Assembly: GCA_024741835.1 (NCBI GenBank)
Contig: JAENRP010000042.1
Location: 94,953 to 158,952, forward strand
Direction of reading: 5' to 3'
From: Diplocarpon mali
Lineage: Eukaryota; Ascomycota; Leotiomycetes; Helotiales; Drepanopezizaceae
DNA length: 64,000 nucleotides
In this document: positions 1 to 13,466 of the stretch, one piece after another
Numbering within the stretch: the first letter of the stretch is position 1
Layout of the letters: each line of letters begins with the position of its first letter
Program-made: the position numbers and the translations under genes
The notes under the pieces: generated by a model
Databases searched by the model: none
Seen by the model: only the letters and a program-made list of their open reading frames with translations
Told to the model about the DNA's origin: nothing

Positions 1-902
1 CCCCCTCAGAATCTCAGAATCCTTCCTCCCCCGGCCTCGGGTGCAAGGAAGACCGCCGGATTGTAGAGACTGCAAGATCCTACCTGGAGCACTCTGTCCA
101 CAGGACCGTAACTCTAGAGAGCGGACGGCTTGTCAGGATACCTTGCCGAGGTCGGGAAAGCCAAGGCCAATCTTTGACGCTTAAGGCCATCCCATAAACT
201 CTCAAACACCGGATCGAAGCGCTTCGGACGCTTCGGGCTCTGCGGTGTACGCGTATTGTGTATACCAAGTACTCTCCAACGGATCAAAATCTGCAAATGA
301 GAGCGCCCGGGAGGCCCGGGTGGGTGCCAGGTAAGGGTACCTGGCGCCGTCGCGACGATCAGAAGCCGGTTGTTTTCTTTTTGCGGTTGATAGATCAGCT
401 CCCCATTCGTCCATCCGTCTACCGTTCGGACGAGAGTACCGCGGAGAGTGTAGACAGTGCTGTTCCTCCCTCTCGAGTCGCCCTCTGCTCTACGGTGTGG
501 AGCCGAGCCGAACGACGAGTTTCGGGGAGCGCCCAGCTGTCCTCGTGGTGGGCGTGGGACGGTGGTAAGCCGCTCCAAGAGATGTTTTGGTTCCTGCAGA
601 AAGCCACCGGCAGCCGAAAGACATGTGTGCCTCGGATTGGCCCGGTGTGTTGTCCTCGCACCTGTACCTGAGCAGCACATATCACCTTACCTCGAGGCAC
701 CTTTTGTGACAAATGATGGTCTCGAGCGCCTGAACCTGCCAACGGGATGCCGAGAAGCGTGGGACGGTGATACATATCACATCACCTCACATTCAAGACT
801 CACATTACCCGCGAGCCTCGCCATCCCACCCGCGTGTCTCGATCGTCATCCGCTCTTGTGGCTGGTCGACGGTCGTTTCGGGTTTCGTGGGTCAAAGACA
901 TC

Positions 903-951
903 TCTCTGTAGACTCTCTGTAGACTCTCTGTAGACTCTCGGTAGACTCTCT
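903..951. repeat. Short tandem repeat, 11-bp unit, about 4 copies
   Basis: The unit CTCTGTAGACT is repeated in tandem about four times, the last copy with a single C-to-G change in its middle. It lies in non-coding sequence and looks like a simple minisatellite. Confidence 0.85.
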
Positions 952-3259
952 TTCTCCACACCCACACACAACTTCAGGCCCCAGGGTTCTGATCCTCCAT
1001 GCGAGCACGGGGCCACTGACCAGGGCTGAAAATAAATAAACTCACTTTCCTATCGATAGCCAGCACCAGGACCGTCTGAGGTCATACTATCGTCTAGTCG
1101 TGGTCACAGGTCACGCTCATGTGGAGGGGGGGGCGATAATGCGGACTTGGGACGATTGGCGACTCCAGGCAAAGCAGGAATCTCGGTCTGATCGCAGCGG
1201 CAGTGGCCAATAATCCGAGGGCCGACATCTCCCTGGACGAGGGTGACTGCAGCTCTACCCGTGTGCAGCGCTGTACTGTTACTTGCATGAGTCCCTCTTT
1301 CTTTGTTTTGTTTTTGCTTTTCTTTGTTCACAGCATCCAATGTGCGTGTGGGAGAGGCACCTTGCAGTGCCAGAGGTCGGGTCATCAACGTGTTTCGCGC
1401 CCGCTCGGGCTGCACCACGTTGAATGAGAATGAGAACGTCACAGTCCGGGAAGGGAAAAAAAAAAAAGAAAAAGTTTCATTCTTCCACCGTCTCCCGTCA
1501 TCCGTCCACCTAGCCTTTTTCCCAGGAGACCTGTCGCGTGGATGCGTCCAAAGTAGGGCGAAGGGTGGAGAGGCTGCTCGGCGTATGCTTTTGCTTCTGT
1601 CCTGAATCGCCGCATCGCATGAAAGCTGGAAACAAGAGGCCTGGGCTTCTGGAGAGGCTGTGCTGTGTGGTGTTGGATGAGAACGGGATCGTGCCGCTGC
1701 TGGCGTATAACGGTACGCGCAAGTAATAGCATGATGGAGCATGTGGATGTTTTCCGGTTCTATTTAAAAAGTTCTCGCGGCTGTGTAAGCGAGACGAGGC
1801 AACTTGCAGTTCCCTGTTCCCAAGCGAGAATGGCCGGATATTCAAGTGATTGAAACAGGCACTCGTAGGTATGATACAACCGTATGATTGCCGCGCAACA
1901 GAGGAGAACATTGCGAATCACCCGTCATTCTCCTGCGGGCGTGCCAAACGTCGGGTTCGTATCTCTTCTCTCGCTCTCGCTCTCCCTCTCCACCACGATC
2001 CATCACAGCGATCGCGGTGAGGCAATAGCACATTTGCAATATTGCATGAGGGTCTGCTGCTCTCGTAGATTGGAGTCCTGAGCGTCTTCGCGCGTCCCTC
2101 GGAGCAGCGGTCCTGCTTCCAAGAATCGCGTACCAATTGGCATCTTGATGAGGCTGTCCTCAGATAGACGGGCTCTGCTGCATGCGAGGCCGAAACTCGC
2201 GTTCAATGGAGGAGAAAGACACGATGTATGAACCTAGAGTAGTCCGGACACGCACCGGGGGGGGGGCGGCAGCTACGAATTGGAGACACGAGTCGGGCTC
2301 GTATGGATAAAAATGCTCTCATTTCGTTTGCGGTATGGCGCGGGCCTATGCATGCATGCACAACGAGGATGCAGAGCAAAGTAATATCGTATGTACAGTG
2401 CACATAGTACCGGAGTCTTACTCGTACTTCGACTGTACAGTAGTGAGAAGACTCGTCGTAGTGCGAGGATTAATTTGGGGAAAGGCTGGCGCTGCTTTTG
2501 CACTCGGCCGTCGAGGAAGGTTTTCGAGCCAGAAGATCCCGGCGGTCGCGCGCCAATAGCAAGGGCGCCATGATATGTCGTACCAAGTAAGAGACTTCAT
2601 ATTCTCCAGTGTCCAAGGCTTGCTCTACGGACGACGTCGAGTCGCGTCGATGCAGATTCTTGAGCGAACGAGTGCTCTCTACCTAGCTACACAGTGCGCG
2701 TACTCGCGTAGTAAGGCATCCTGATCCGGTTTCTCGTGGCTGGCCGTGGCCTGGTCCCGGAACACCCAGCCTCCTCCAGCAGCTCTGCTATCGCTAGGTA
2801 CGTAGTCGGTATTATGTATGGGACGTAGCGTCGAACCGCCGCAGCCCGCCTCCCGGCTGTATCCAGGCAATCTGCATGCCCGCTGCTGCGTACTTGGAAT
2901 ACAATGCGTACTCTGGGGGAGGCCGACAGTCCGCCCAACATGAGAGCACCGAGGACTTCGTATATCCGCCCATGGCCTGGATGCTCCCCGGGTGTAGGGG
3001 AAATGTCATGGACTGTTCTCCGAGCAGGCCCTATTCAGGACTCGTACTCGACTCTAGGCCCTAGTCGTCGGCCCTAGTCAGCCCATCCCCGGTGCAATAA
3101 ATCCAAATGTCCAAGTCAAACCCAACGCCAAACCCAAAGCAAGAACCCTTCCCATCCCATCACATCACACATCTCAGGCCCCGCCGCCCAGCCGCCCATC
3201 CGTCCCCGCCCCTGCCGACATCCCCCAGACAGATGGAGCGGGCGTGGGCACTCTATTTA

Positions 3260-3526
<267 letters not shown>

Positions 3527-4584
3527 TTACTACAGCCACCCAGCCTAGGCCTGTCTTGGCCCGCCTAGCTGGGGGGCTAGTCGTAGTGCGAGGTGTACTC
3601 GGAGCAGTAGCGGTACTGCGCTGTACCTCGAAAGTAGCATTGCTTCTTGTGCCTGGGCCCGTCTCCACCAGACCGGCTCCTCCCACCCCCACCTTTATCT
3701 ATCCGCACCCTTCTGCCCTTTCTGCCCTTTCTGCCACTTCTGCCACTTCGACACGCACTAGTCCGGTCCGAGAACACAACTCCGTGGAGAGAGGAATTGC
3801 CGCTCCACCCAACACCAAGCGGCCAGACTCCACCATCCACCGTCCACCCTCCCTCCACCGTCACAAAATGCATCCCCCCCCCCGGTCGTTCGACCTGCCC
3901 GCTGCCTGCTGAGACCAGCAGCGGTAGTCCCTTCTGGGCCCTATCTGTGCCTCTCTATCACACTGGTCGGGTCGTCCTGACCGGCCTAGTGCCCCTAGTA
4001 CTAGTACAGTAGTATCTTATGCCAGGGGCCCCGTCACCCGCATGGTCGTTCGCTCCCGCAGGTTGACCACCTCCCATTCTTAATATATCGACGACTGCGA
4101 GCCCGTCTTTTATATATATGTTTACCTCTCGCCCTGAGCTCTTTCTCGTCTTCGTGATTCGCAGTCCCTCGATCATCCTCCGTCACCTTCCTTTGGCACC
4201 CTGCTGTTGTTCTGCATTCCTGCTCTGTATACCACGTCCCGTCGATACTCCTTCCAGAACCCACTTGGTCGACTTCAACTCCCCCATCAGCATATGTATC
4301 ATCAGCGTTATCAGCAAACCGGATATAAGACAGGTTGGGCATCCTCTTACTGTTGTCTCGCTCTCTTCAGCATCAACTCTCTAGCCGTATTCGTGTCGGC
4401 ACGTCTCCCGGTCTGCTAAAACTCACGTCACCACCGCTTCGAAACGTAATCAACTGTGCGGATCCATAGCTCACAATCGACAAGTACGTGGTGAAAAAGA
4501 TTGAGGCCAAGAGATAATCAGGCGCGCTCGCAGAACACGACTGACACTGGCCAGGCTGCATAATTCATCATCGAAGCCATCGAC

Positions 4585-6619
4585 ATGGACTCCTACGCCC
4601 AGCATCACCAAACGATGGGCCAGACGCCCTTCTTCTACTACACTCCAGATCCGAAGCCCGATAACCGTCAGCACGGCCATTTCTCGCAGCAGCCCAACAA
4701 CATTCATGTGAACGTGCAAGTGCCAATGTATTACCCTCAAATGCAGCCAGTGCCCTCGACCGCAATATATTCGAGACCGTGTTCAGCAGGCTCGCAGCCA
4801 CCGATGCAATCTCAGATGTTCAGCAGCGGGTATCCCGCCACCCTGACGACCACAGCATCGCCGCGCCCATTGTATCATCAACAGAAGCCTACCATCATCC
4901 TCCAGGAACACGCCCCGCGAATGATCCTCGATTCTGATGTTCACGAGAACGACATGTACTACTACCCGTCAACTCCGCCGCTCTCCACATCTGGCAGCGT
5001 CACTGGCAGCCCGTCGAGCGGTGATATTCTCCCTACACCCATGAACGCTGTCTTTCTCGGACTCGAGGGAATAGACGGTGTGAAGGCTGGCTGCCAAGGC
5101 GATGTGCAGGCCGAGAACTTGGCAGGCGAGTGGTCGCGATGCGGAACTCCACCCATGACTCCAGGTACGTCTTGACTTCAGGGTTGATAAGCCGCATCTC
5201 GCGATGCAATGTGATATGGCGGCTGCGACGGAGAAGCAAAATTAATCGACTGGCTTGGGTGATGCGGCACTCGATCAGGCGGGTAAATTACGGTTCGCTG
5301 ACTAATTCCGCCCAGTGTTCATCCAGCCTAACTCGCTTATGAGTAACGGGAACGCTAGCGAGCAACTCTCTGCGACGTCCTGTCCCTCGCTTTCGCCGTG
5401 CCCTTCTCCATACCCACGATCTGTCGTCTCTGAGCAAGATCTCGACTTTTGCGACCCGCGCAACCTCACCGTCGGCTCTGGGGCCACGCCGACTCCACCG
5501 CTGCTCTCATCTGCCATTCGCACGGAATTCCCTACCCTGCCTACTCTGTGTGCCGGCGACGACGAAGAGCATCGATTCATGCTACAGGGTGAGGACATCA
5601 GTAAGCATTTGGAAATACCTACGAGGACTTTCGATTTCGCCACAGCCAGCCATCACGGCCTGCCCGCCTTTGATCCATTCTCCGATCTCGACTCGGAGGA
5701 AGATTTCGTCAACGGTCTAGTCAACTTTCCTTCGACGGATAACGCCCAGTTCTTTGGCACGAAGAGACAACGTACGTGCTCTGGATCCGAACTTGTCACT
5801 CTCGAAAACGAGCCTTTCATCACCCCAGACGATTTCGAAGATTTCGAGGACCTAGAAGACTCCGAACAGTTTGCGACTGCCTGTCTACCCAGCCCATCCG
5901 CATGGGGATCCGAGATTGAGGTCAAGACGGAGAAGAATACTAAAAAGACCAAGAAGGCTCACTGTGACGAGGACAGCTCTGAGTTTGACAACCTTGTCAG
6001 ATCTCGCAAGTACACGGTCAAAATGAACGCAACCAACGAGACCGAGGCTCAGGAGAGCACCGCGGAGAAGCAGCAGCAGCAGCAGCAGCAGCAATCTTCC
6101 GCCCCAAGTCAATCTGGCTCTGAGAACATTGCCACTACCAACGGCGAGGTGGACACCGGCACAGGCTCTGATGTGGCCGGTACCCCTCAACAAACCTCCG
6201 TCAACCGTCGAGGCCGCAAGCAGTCTCTGACCGAAGATCCGTCCAAGACTTTTGTCTGCGAGATCTGCAACCGCCGCTTCAGACGCCAAGAACACCTGAA
6301 GAGACACTACCGCTCTCTCCACACCCATGACAAGCCGTTCGAGTGCCACGAGTGTGGAAAGAAGTTCTCCCGCAGCGACAACCTCTCTCAACACGCCCGT
6401 ACCCACGGCAGTGGTGCAATCGTCATGGGGGTTCTGGAAGATGGCGAACTGCCAAGTGATCACCCGGAGTCGGCAAGTGAGGGCGAGCACATCAACACAA
6501 TGGGCAACATTCTCTTCCGTGTTGCTGCTGGTGTCTCCGGAAGTGATACCGATCCTTCTACAGATAGCAGCTCCAGCCACGACAGCCAGGCTCGCAAGAA
6601 GCGTAAGCGCTCTTCTTAG
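4585..6619 (+). CDS. Msn2/Msn4-like (Seb1/MsnA type) C2H2 zinc-finger transcription factor
   Basis: Two exons, 4585-5164 and 5316-6619, joined in phase 1, give 627 aa. The 151-nt intron has a GTACGT donor, a CTGACTAAT branch region and a CCCAG acceptor. The N-terminal part is rich in Pro, Tyr, Gln and Ser; a polyglutamine run lies near residue 446. Two adjacent C2H2 fingers occupy about residues 506-558 (CEIC...HYRSLH, then CHEC...HARTH), with the [20 protein letters not shown] linker and second finger typical of fungal Msn2/Seb1. The tail is Ser-rich and ends in a basic KKRKR stretch, a possible nuclear signal. The family binds stress-response elements (AGGGG) and drives general stress genes. 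The long upstream region suggests complex regulation. Family assignment rests on the fingers and C-terminus and is firm; the target genes are not visible here. Confidence 0.92.
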
Positions 6620-7565
6620 TCAGGACTTTCTATGTGAAGACCCTTTGAGGCCGGAAACGCCAGATACGAATCTCACGAACCATGGAAACACTCTTCATAA
6701 TCCACCAACGCTATCTTTTACGCGGTCGGTATCTAGGGAACATTGGGGCCACACGGCCGGCCTGACGCTGTCATGAGGGAACAGGGGGTTCCCACCTAAA
6801 AAGTCTTGCTTTTCGATTTTTACGATTTTCTCTTCTTTGTACCATTTTTTTCACTTTCAAGATTTCGTGTAAATTTAGCGTGATGATCTGGATCAGAAGG
6901 GTGATGGCGTGTACCCTTTCGACATGAAACGGTTGGACGGTTTTGCATTCTTGACATTCGCTGTAATACCACTGTGCGACGGGAGCTGGCTCTACTGTAC
7001 TTCACTTTTGTTCTGCATTGCACAATTTTCACAGCCTTCGTAGATTGTGCTGGCCATAAGATTTCCGGCGGTTTTGTACATGAGTCGAATTTCTTCACCA
7101 AAAGGCATTTGCTCCCACTTGATGTGACCATCTGCAATTGGCGACACGTGATATTATGTCATCATCAGACTGCATTCCCATGAAATTCATCTTAAAATAG
7201 AAAACATCTGCATCTCATCGCGGAGTGGTCTTATGACTGATCTTCCCTCCAGCAACATTCTGGTGGAACCGATATTACCCCGCAGCGGCTCTTTCTTGAC
7301 TCGATGAGATTTTTCCATTTTTAAACATAAGAGATTTTCCAGTATGCTTATCTGTCAGGCCTCACCGTTCAGCAGCGATTGGAACCTTTTCACAACCAGC
7401 CAATGCCTGATCCTATGAGAAACCTCGCCAACGTTTTTCTTTGAAGTCTTCGACGAAACATCTTAGTCGAGATTACAGCTAGCTACCTACAGGTCAAGTC
7501 GCGAGCTCTCAGGCTCCCACAACTCAGATCTTTCCGACTGCAACCCCTCCCGAGCTATCGAGGCA
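6620..7565. other. Intergenic spacer between the zinc-finger gene and dph6
   Basis: AT-richer spacer with T-rich tracts after the stop codon, which are probably 3' UTR, and a leader before the next start codon. No coding or RNA gene recognised. Confidence 0.6.
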
Positions 7566-9988
7566 ATGGCTAACTCTCTCCAAGTCATCGCACTCATCTC
7601 TGGCGGCAAAGACAGTTTTTTCTCCATCCTCCACTGTCTCCAAAATGGGCATCAAGTCGTTGCCCTTGGGAACCTCTACCCAATTCCTCCCGCATCGAAT
7701 CACGTGGTAAGCAATGATGAAGAAGACCACGATCTCAATAGTTTCATGTATCAGACCGTCGGCCACACGGTGATTCCCTGTTACGAGCAAGCCCTTGGTA
7801 TCCCGCTTTATCGCGAGCCGATTATGGGTGCCGCTGTGCAGACTGGGGCTAGCTATGGGTTTACCAACAGCTCGGAGAGGGAACGAGTGGATCAAAACGA
7901 GGACGAAACGGAGTCCCTACTCCCCCTGCTGAAAAGAATCATAAAAGCGCATCCGAAAGCAAACGCTCTCAGCACAGGTGCCATCCTCTCCACCTACCAA
8001 CGCACTCGCATCGAATCCGTTGCCCTACGGCTCGGCCTTACGCCCCTCTCCTACTTATGGCAATACCCTATCCTGCCACCCGGCACCCAGGTCTCGCTAC
8101 TAGAAGACATGGATTCCATCGCTCTGGATGCAAGGATTGTGAAAGTCGCGAGCGGTGGTCTGGATGAGAGTTTCCTGTGGCAGAATGTTGCTAGTCCGGT
8201 GGTCATGCGAAGGGTTGAGAAGGCGATGAAGAGGTTCGGTAGCGATGGGGATGGGGCTGCATTAGGTGAGGGCGGCGAGTTCGAGACACTGGTCGTAGAT
8301 GGGCCTGGATACTTGTTTAGGGGACGGATTGTGGTCGAGGAGGGAGAGAGGAGGGTTGTGAGGGAAGGGGGTGGGGTGGCTTGGTTGAATTTTTTTGGAG
8401 CGAAAGTTATCATGAAGGAGGAGAGTTCGCGGACAGAGGTTCGGGTCCCTGATCTGCTGGAGCTGAGGTTCAGAAAGATTCTGGCTGCAGTGGACGAAGA
8501 GGATTCGCTAAACTCAGGTGACCCGATTATAAGGTCAACACCGACACCTTTCCCGCCGTCCTCAACACGGGGTGTTCAGCAGAGCAGCTCGAGGCACTTG
8601 CTCCACTGGACTGTCGCAGCCACTCAGAAAAGTCCAGCCGAATCCATCTCCAGCCAAGCCAGCGGAGCAATATCTCAGATTAAAAACTGTCTGCAACTCG
8701 CTTCCCTCTCGCCGACATCCATAACCTCCACCGTCATCATCCTCCGCTACATGAAAGACTTCTCCTCAATCAATACGGTACGCTCTCTGGGAATATTTTC
8801 CCCAGCCACTCGAGCCTGACATCTACAGATCTACGGTTCTCTATTCACGGCCCCCAATCCCCCCTCCCGGATAACAATATCCAGCGGCTCCCTGCTCCCT
8901 CCAAACATCTCCATCATTATCCACCTCACAATACACAAACCTCCCAGCACCCAGAAGGATTATACTGGGAGAGCTTTACACGTTCAATCGCGCTCTTACT
9001 GGGCACCGGCCAATATCGGGCCATACTCACAGGCTACCTCTGTCCCCCTGCCTCTCTCACCCTCAACTCCGGATATAACACCGACTCATGTAGTGCGTAT
9101 CGCCGGACAGATCCCACTAGTTCCTCAGACGATGGAACTTCCCGTCCAAGAGATGACAGAGAAAGCGTGGTTCAAAAAGCAAGCCGTGCTGTCGTTGCAA
9201 CATCTCATCCGTATAGCGCAAGAAATGCACGTCTCGTGGCTCACGAGCTGCGTGGCTTATATCCCCCACACAACCTCTTCACATCTCTCTGTATCCGCTA
9301 AACACCGGATTTTGAAGCAGGCGTGGAGACTGCTGCACACCAAGCGCAATGGAGAAGACGACGAGGGGGCGCAGGGAGAGCAGGAAAGAGATCTCTGGGA
9401 AGAAAAGCACTACGCAGGCATGGAGCTTCGCGGCACAGGGACCGCAGTGACGATAGTTCCAGATTGGGAGGTCGTTTCTGTGGCTGGCGGGATTCAAGGG
9501 GGAGGAGAGACGGTACCGCCGTTCTGGACTGCTGAGGTTGGCGAGCTGCCCCGGGGAGCGAGCGTGGAGTGGGCGGCTGGGTGGGGGGTGGTCGGGGGGA
9601 GTGTGAAGGTTCGTTCTCTTTTCCCCGAAGATATGATATGATATGAAGTGCGGCTAAAATATCTTAGATCTCGACACACCCCTATCCAACTCATACCATC
9701 TGTCATAGCGTCTTCAATAACGGCGCCACGATCCTCACGATCATCACCATCCCCCACGTCCCCTCCCTCTCGATATTCAAAACTCATTTACAGAGCGCTC
9801 TCGCCTCGCTAGGAGTAGAAGATCACGAAGGCACGGAGCAGAGAAGCGTCGCGTCCTGGATCGATATCTCGATCTCAGGAATGAGGGACAGGCAGGGAGC
9901 GTGTGGAGGCGAGGTGCCGTGTTGGAGTATCTGGGGGACGGGGGGGAGGTTATCTGCGGTGTTTGTTTACGACTTCGGGCAGTGGTAG
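7566..9988 (+). CDS. dph6: Diphthine-ammonia ligase (ATP-PPase plus RidA-like domains)
   Basis: Three exons (7566-8777, 8829-9608, 9668-9988), all phase 0, give 770 aa. The enzyme carries out the last step of diphthamide formation on eEF2, ATP-dependent amidation of diphthine, in the cytosol. The N-terminus has the PP-loop SGGKDS (about residues 12-17), followed by the FMYQTVGH segment and the GEGGEFETLV motif near residues 235-245, all characteristic of the Dph6 ATP-pyrophosphatase. After the first intron come two RidA/YjgF-like segments, the clearest with SYWAPANIGPYSQA near residue 460. This is the usual fungal and yeast fusion layout, and the length is close to that family. The last exon is short and ends in VYDFGQW. 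The Dph4 gene of the same pathway lies 44 kb downstream. It converges with prp28, leaving about 0.7 kb between the stops. Confidence 0.93.
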
Positions 9989-10715
9989 AGAAGATGATGA
10001 GTGGCGATGCTCTGTGTTTTGCATGTACGCGAGCGGGCCGTCCGTACACGCAGTACCCAGGATTCCTCACCCCCTCACTCGCACAACCGGCACTGCGCGA
10101 GGCGAGCAGCGTTCGTGGATACCGACTTGGATGACCCGCGCCGACGACCATCCCTCCACTTCCACCCATCTCGCTTCCCATACTCGAAGCCAAAACCCTC
10201 CGGATCCGCCTCCTCCCTCACCCCGAATCCCAACCACCCAACGTACTCACACGCGTCTGTGGGTGGGGGGGGTTTTTTTTTCTCTCTCCCCGTGAAGTTC
10301 GCTGCCCTGGCAGGTACACGGCAGCACGCTCCAAGGGGGCTCGGTTCAGTCACGTCGAGGTTCTCGCTGATGAGGGGGGTCGCTAAGCGAGTGACGCTTT
10401 TTTCTTCTCTTCTTTTCTTTTCTTTTCTTTTCTTTTCTTTCCTTTTCGTTCTTTCTTTCGCTCTGCCTCTCTTTCGAGCCTGCTCGAAAGTTGTTTCCCT
10501 GGTGAACTTTGATTGTTGCTTCGTTGGGTGGAGGAAGGCTTCCGATTTCATGGGGGATTCGGAACCGAGAGTGCCTGCTGGTGGTCTGCTGGTATGGCTT
10601 GACACATATCAAGACGATCGCAGGTCTTTTCGTCGGAGAAAATTAGATAATCATGGCATCTAAGAGTAGTCGTACACGTGTATGTTTTTGCATTTTGATC
10701 TCCTGCCTGACAAAA
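9989..10715. other. Convergent spacer between dph6 and prp28
   Basis: Likely holds both 3' UTRs. It contains C-rich and G-rich runs and a TTTTC microsatellite at about 10409-10446. Long Arg/Lys/Glu-rich frames antisense to the microsatellite are compositional artefacts. Confidence 0.6.
10409..10446. repeat. (TTTTC)n microsatellite, about 6 copies
   Basis: A pure pyrimidine tract built mostly from TTTTC units, slightly degenerate at both ends, in the spacer between two convergent genes. Confidence 0.85.
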
Positions 10716-13254
10716 CTACCAGCCAGATCCAGCCCCCTTCCCCCCGAATGAACTCTCCTCGATTTTCTTCTGGCCACCCCCACCCCGCGTCGACTTCTGC
10801 TGCGCGGCCTCGTGTTTCCTCAGTTCTTCCGGAACACGCGAGATCGAGCTCTTGGTCAGCATCTGCTTCAGATCATACATGACATCCGCGTCCTCGTTAC
10901 CCAGGAACGTGATCGCCACTCCAGACTGGCCAGCACGACCAGTGCGGCCCACACGATGCGTGTAACTTTCGATACTGCTCGACATGTTGAAGTTGACGAC
11001 CAGACTGACGTCCGGGACATCGATACCTCTACCGGCGAGATCGGTCGCCACGAGGACGTTCGTCGCGCCGGAGCGGATGGACGCAAGGGCCGCCTCACGC
11101 TGCTCTTGGGTCTTGCTGCCGTGCAGTGTGACGGAGGAGAAACCCATGTGTTTGATGTCGCGGGCCACGGCGTCGCAATTACGCTTGATGTTGACGAAGA
11201 CAATGATGGGGGGCTGGAACTCGCCCGAGGCCAGTATCTCGTTGAGGCGTTTCTTGCGCTTGTCTTCGCCGGACACGAATTCTACGCGCTGCTCGACGGT
11301 CTCGACGGCTTCGCCGATGTTGCCGATTGTGACAATGGCGGGTCTCCGTAGATACTTCTTCGCGATCTTCTCGACGGCGGAGGGCATAGTAGCTGTGTAC
11401 ATCATTGTCTGTCTGTATCTGTCTTTGCCTCCGATGTGTCGGCTCATGGCCTGAGCGTCTTCCGCATCATCTGTGTCAGGCTTTTCGTTGGTGACTGGCA
11501 GAGCATCAAGGATCTTGTTTACAGATTCCTCGAAGCCGAGATCGATCATACGATCAGCTTCATCCATAATGATATAGCAGCACTGCCCCAGAACTAAGAC
11601 TCGTCGCTCAATACAATCAACCAGACGACCTGGTGTCGCGATGACAATCTCCGCTCCGTTTCGTAGATTGTACGACTGCTCCTCGAGCGAATGTCCACCA
11701 ACAATACTGACACAAGTGAAACCAAGCGGAGTTGCGAATTTCTTCGCCTCGGTCTCAATTTGTTGAGCCAACTCGCGAGTCGGGGCAAGAATGATAGCGT
11801 AGGGACCATCATTCTTGGTCATCTCGTTCAGAGGAGGAAGCTCGGAGATGTATACCAGCAATGGCAACAAGAACGCAGCAGTCTTTCCGGAACCTGTAAC
11901 TGCAACGCCGATCAAATCTCTGGCCTGCAGAGCGATAGGTATAGCAGCTCTCTGCACAGCAGAAGGCTGGTCGTATCCCACTTGCGCCACGACATCGAGC
12001 AGGCGCTTGGGGAGATTCGATTCCTCCCAGCTCCGCATCGGATTTGGTATACTCCCACCTTTCGTGCTGATGTTGAAATCTTCCTTGAAAATACGCCAGT
12101 CTCTCTCCCGCATGTGTTCCAGTTTCTTCTCGCTCCAATGTTTGTCCAAGGAGTTACGGCCACCAGCATCTTCTTTTCTCCGCCTTTCCATCTCCAAGAT
12201 CTCTCTAGCCCGGGCACCTCCTGCCTCTGCATCTCGTTCTTCTAATGCCTTGGCGTACTTGACTACGCCACTCTCACTAATGACCTCTGCGAATCCACCA
12301 AGACGACCTCGGCCAAAGAAGTTTGCCTCTGACCGTGTCGAGTATATGGGGTTGTAATCCGGGCTAGTATCCTCCTCGGCATTCCATTCAAAGTTAAACT
12401 TCTTCTCGGTCGTCCGCCGCCTCTTCTTCTTCGCAGAAAATGTCGACAGATTGGTTTCCGCTCCCATATACCGTGTACGGATGAGAGACGCTTGCGTGTC
12501 CTCACCATTCGCAGGTCTTTTTTCTCCAGCCAGATGAACCTTCCCAGCCACCGGCGCAGCCTTCGTAGGTGCAGAATGCCCACTTCTTTTATCGCTACTC
12601 GACCGCTCCCCAACCCTACCCAAGTGGCCATTTCTCCCCGCAGCTGGACCAGAAGGCGGATCGCCGTTCCGCATCGCGCGGGGACCTGTCGGAACAGATG
12701 GTGTACCTCGACCACTTGTCGAATACTCGGACAGTTCCCTAACGTGCGAAGTGGCGTGGCCATTTCCAGCCAAAAACCCTGCGCTGACCTCGGCCTCCTT
12801 CTTCCGCTTCGCATCCTCGACCTCCTTCGCCCTCTTCTCTAGCGCAAGCTTCTCGCGCGCAGCTTTAGACAAGAATTTTGGCTACGATATTACAACGTCA
12901 GTACACTTTGCGCAACGAACTAGACATGCTTTGTAAACATCGCTACTAGAAGGTAATTTATAGTGTGGAGTTTACCTTTGCTGCCGCCTCGTCGGCTTCT
13001 TTCTTCTTCTTGAGGATGTCTTCGATACTGAGAGGTCCTCGGTCCCTGGATGCGCCCCAGCCTTTCTTCTTCTTGGGGGGCTCTTCCGGAGGCGGAGGGA
13101 TAGATTCCGAGGGCGGAGGAGGAGGCAGGTCGCTGGGAGGCGGGGGCGCGCTTGATGATGGTGGTGGGGGAGGAAACATCGAATCTGGAGGGGGTGGCGG
13201 AGGCATATCGCCCGGTGGAGGGGGTATCCAAGAGCCATTGCTGAGGTCTTCCAT
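10716..13254 (-). CDS. prp28: Pre-mRNA splicing DEAD-box ATP-dependent RNA helicase Prp28
   Basis: Two exons on the minus strand, 13254-12976 and 12881-10716, phase 0, 94-nt intron, 814 aa. Prp28 is the U5 snRNP-linked helicase that displaces U1 from the 5' splice site during spliceosome activation. The first 60 residues are a run of Pro blocks separated by Ser, Asp and Met; a Lys/Glu-rich coiled segment follows and spans the intron. The helicase core is complete: Q-motif region (GYDQPSAVQRAAIP), AVTGSGKT near residue 418, PTRELAQQ, DEAD near 535, TATMP in place of SAT, and HRVGRTGRAG near 738. The N-terminal 270-residue extension and the motif set match fungal Prp28 better than other DEAD-box proteins. 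Its start is 212 bp from the divergent MrpL25 start, so the two probably share a promoter. Confidence 0.95.
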
Positions 13255-13466
13255 ATCTTTTCAAGAGTGAAGTTGAGTGTAGTGTGCGGAGTTCAGAGAG
13301 TGTGAATCGACGTGAGTATGATGTCTCCCATCGAGGATAGAAGAATTGATGTAAACGGAGACGAGGCTGCAAGGCTAAAATAATTTAGTAAGCGAATTAT
13401 AATATCGAGCCGCAACATTCAGACCTACACGAGCTCTACCGCCTCTCCCAAAAAGCTATATCCAAC
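13255..13466. promoter_or_regulatory. Shared divergent promoter of prp28 and mrpL25
   Basis: Only 212 bp separate the two divergent start codons, so both 5' leaders and core promoters must lie here. No individual factor site is assigned. Inferred from arrangement. Confidence 0.6.

Noticed and set aside
5885..6580. 231-codon Leu-rich frame antisense to the zinc-finger gene
   Set aside because: A shadow of the real coding strand; the Leu run mirrors the polyglutamine CAG stretch.
8051..8413. Pro/Ser-rich minus-strand frame inside dph6
   Set aside because: Antisense shadow of the conserved ATP-pyrophosphatase domain.
10075..10605. Lys/Arg/Glu-rich minus-strand frame of 176 codons between dph6 and prp28
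   Set aside because: Its charged run is the translation of the TTTTC microsatellite and the rest overlaps low-complexity C/T sequence; it lies in a convergent 3' spacer.
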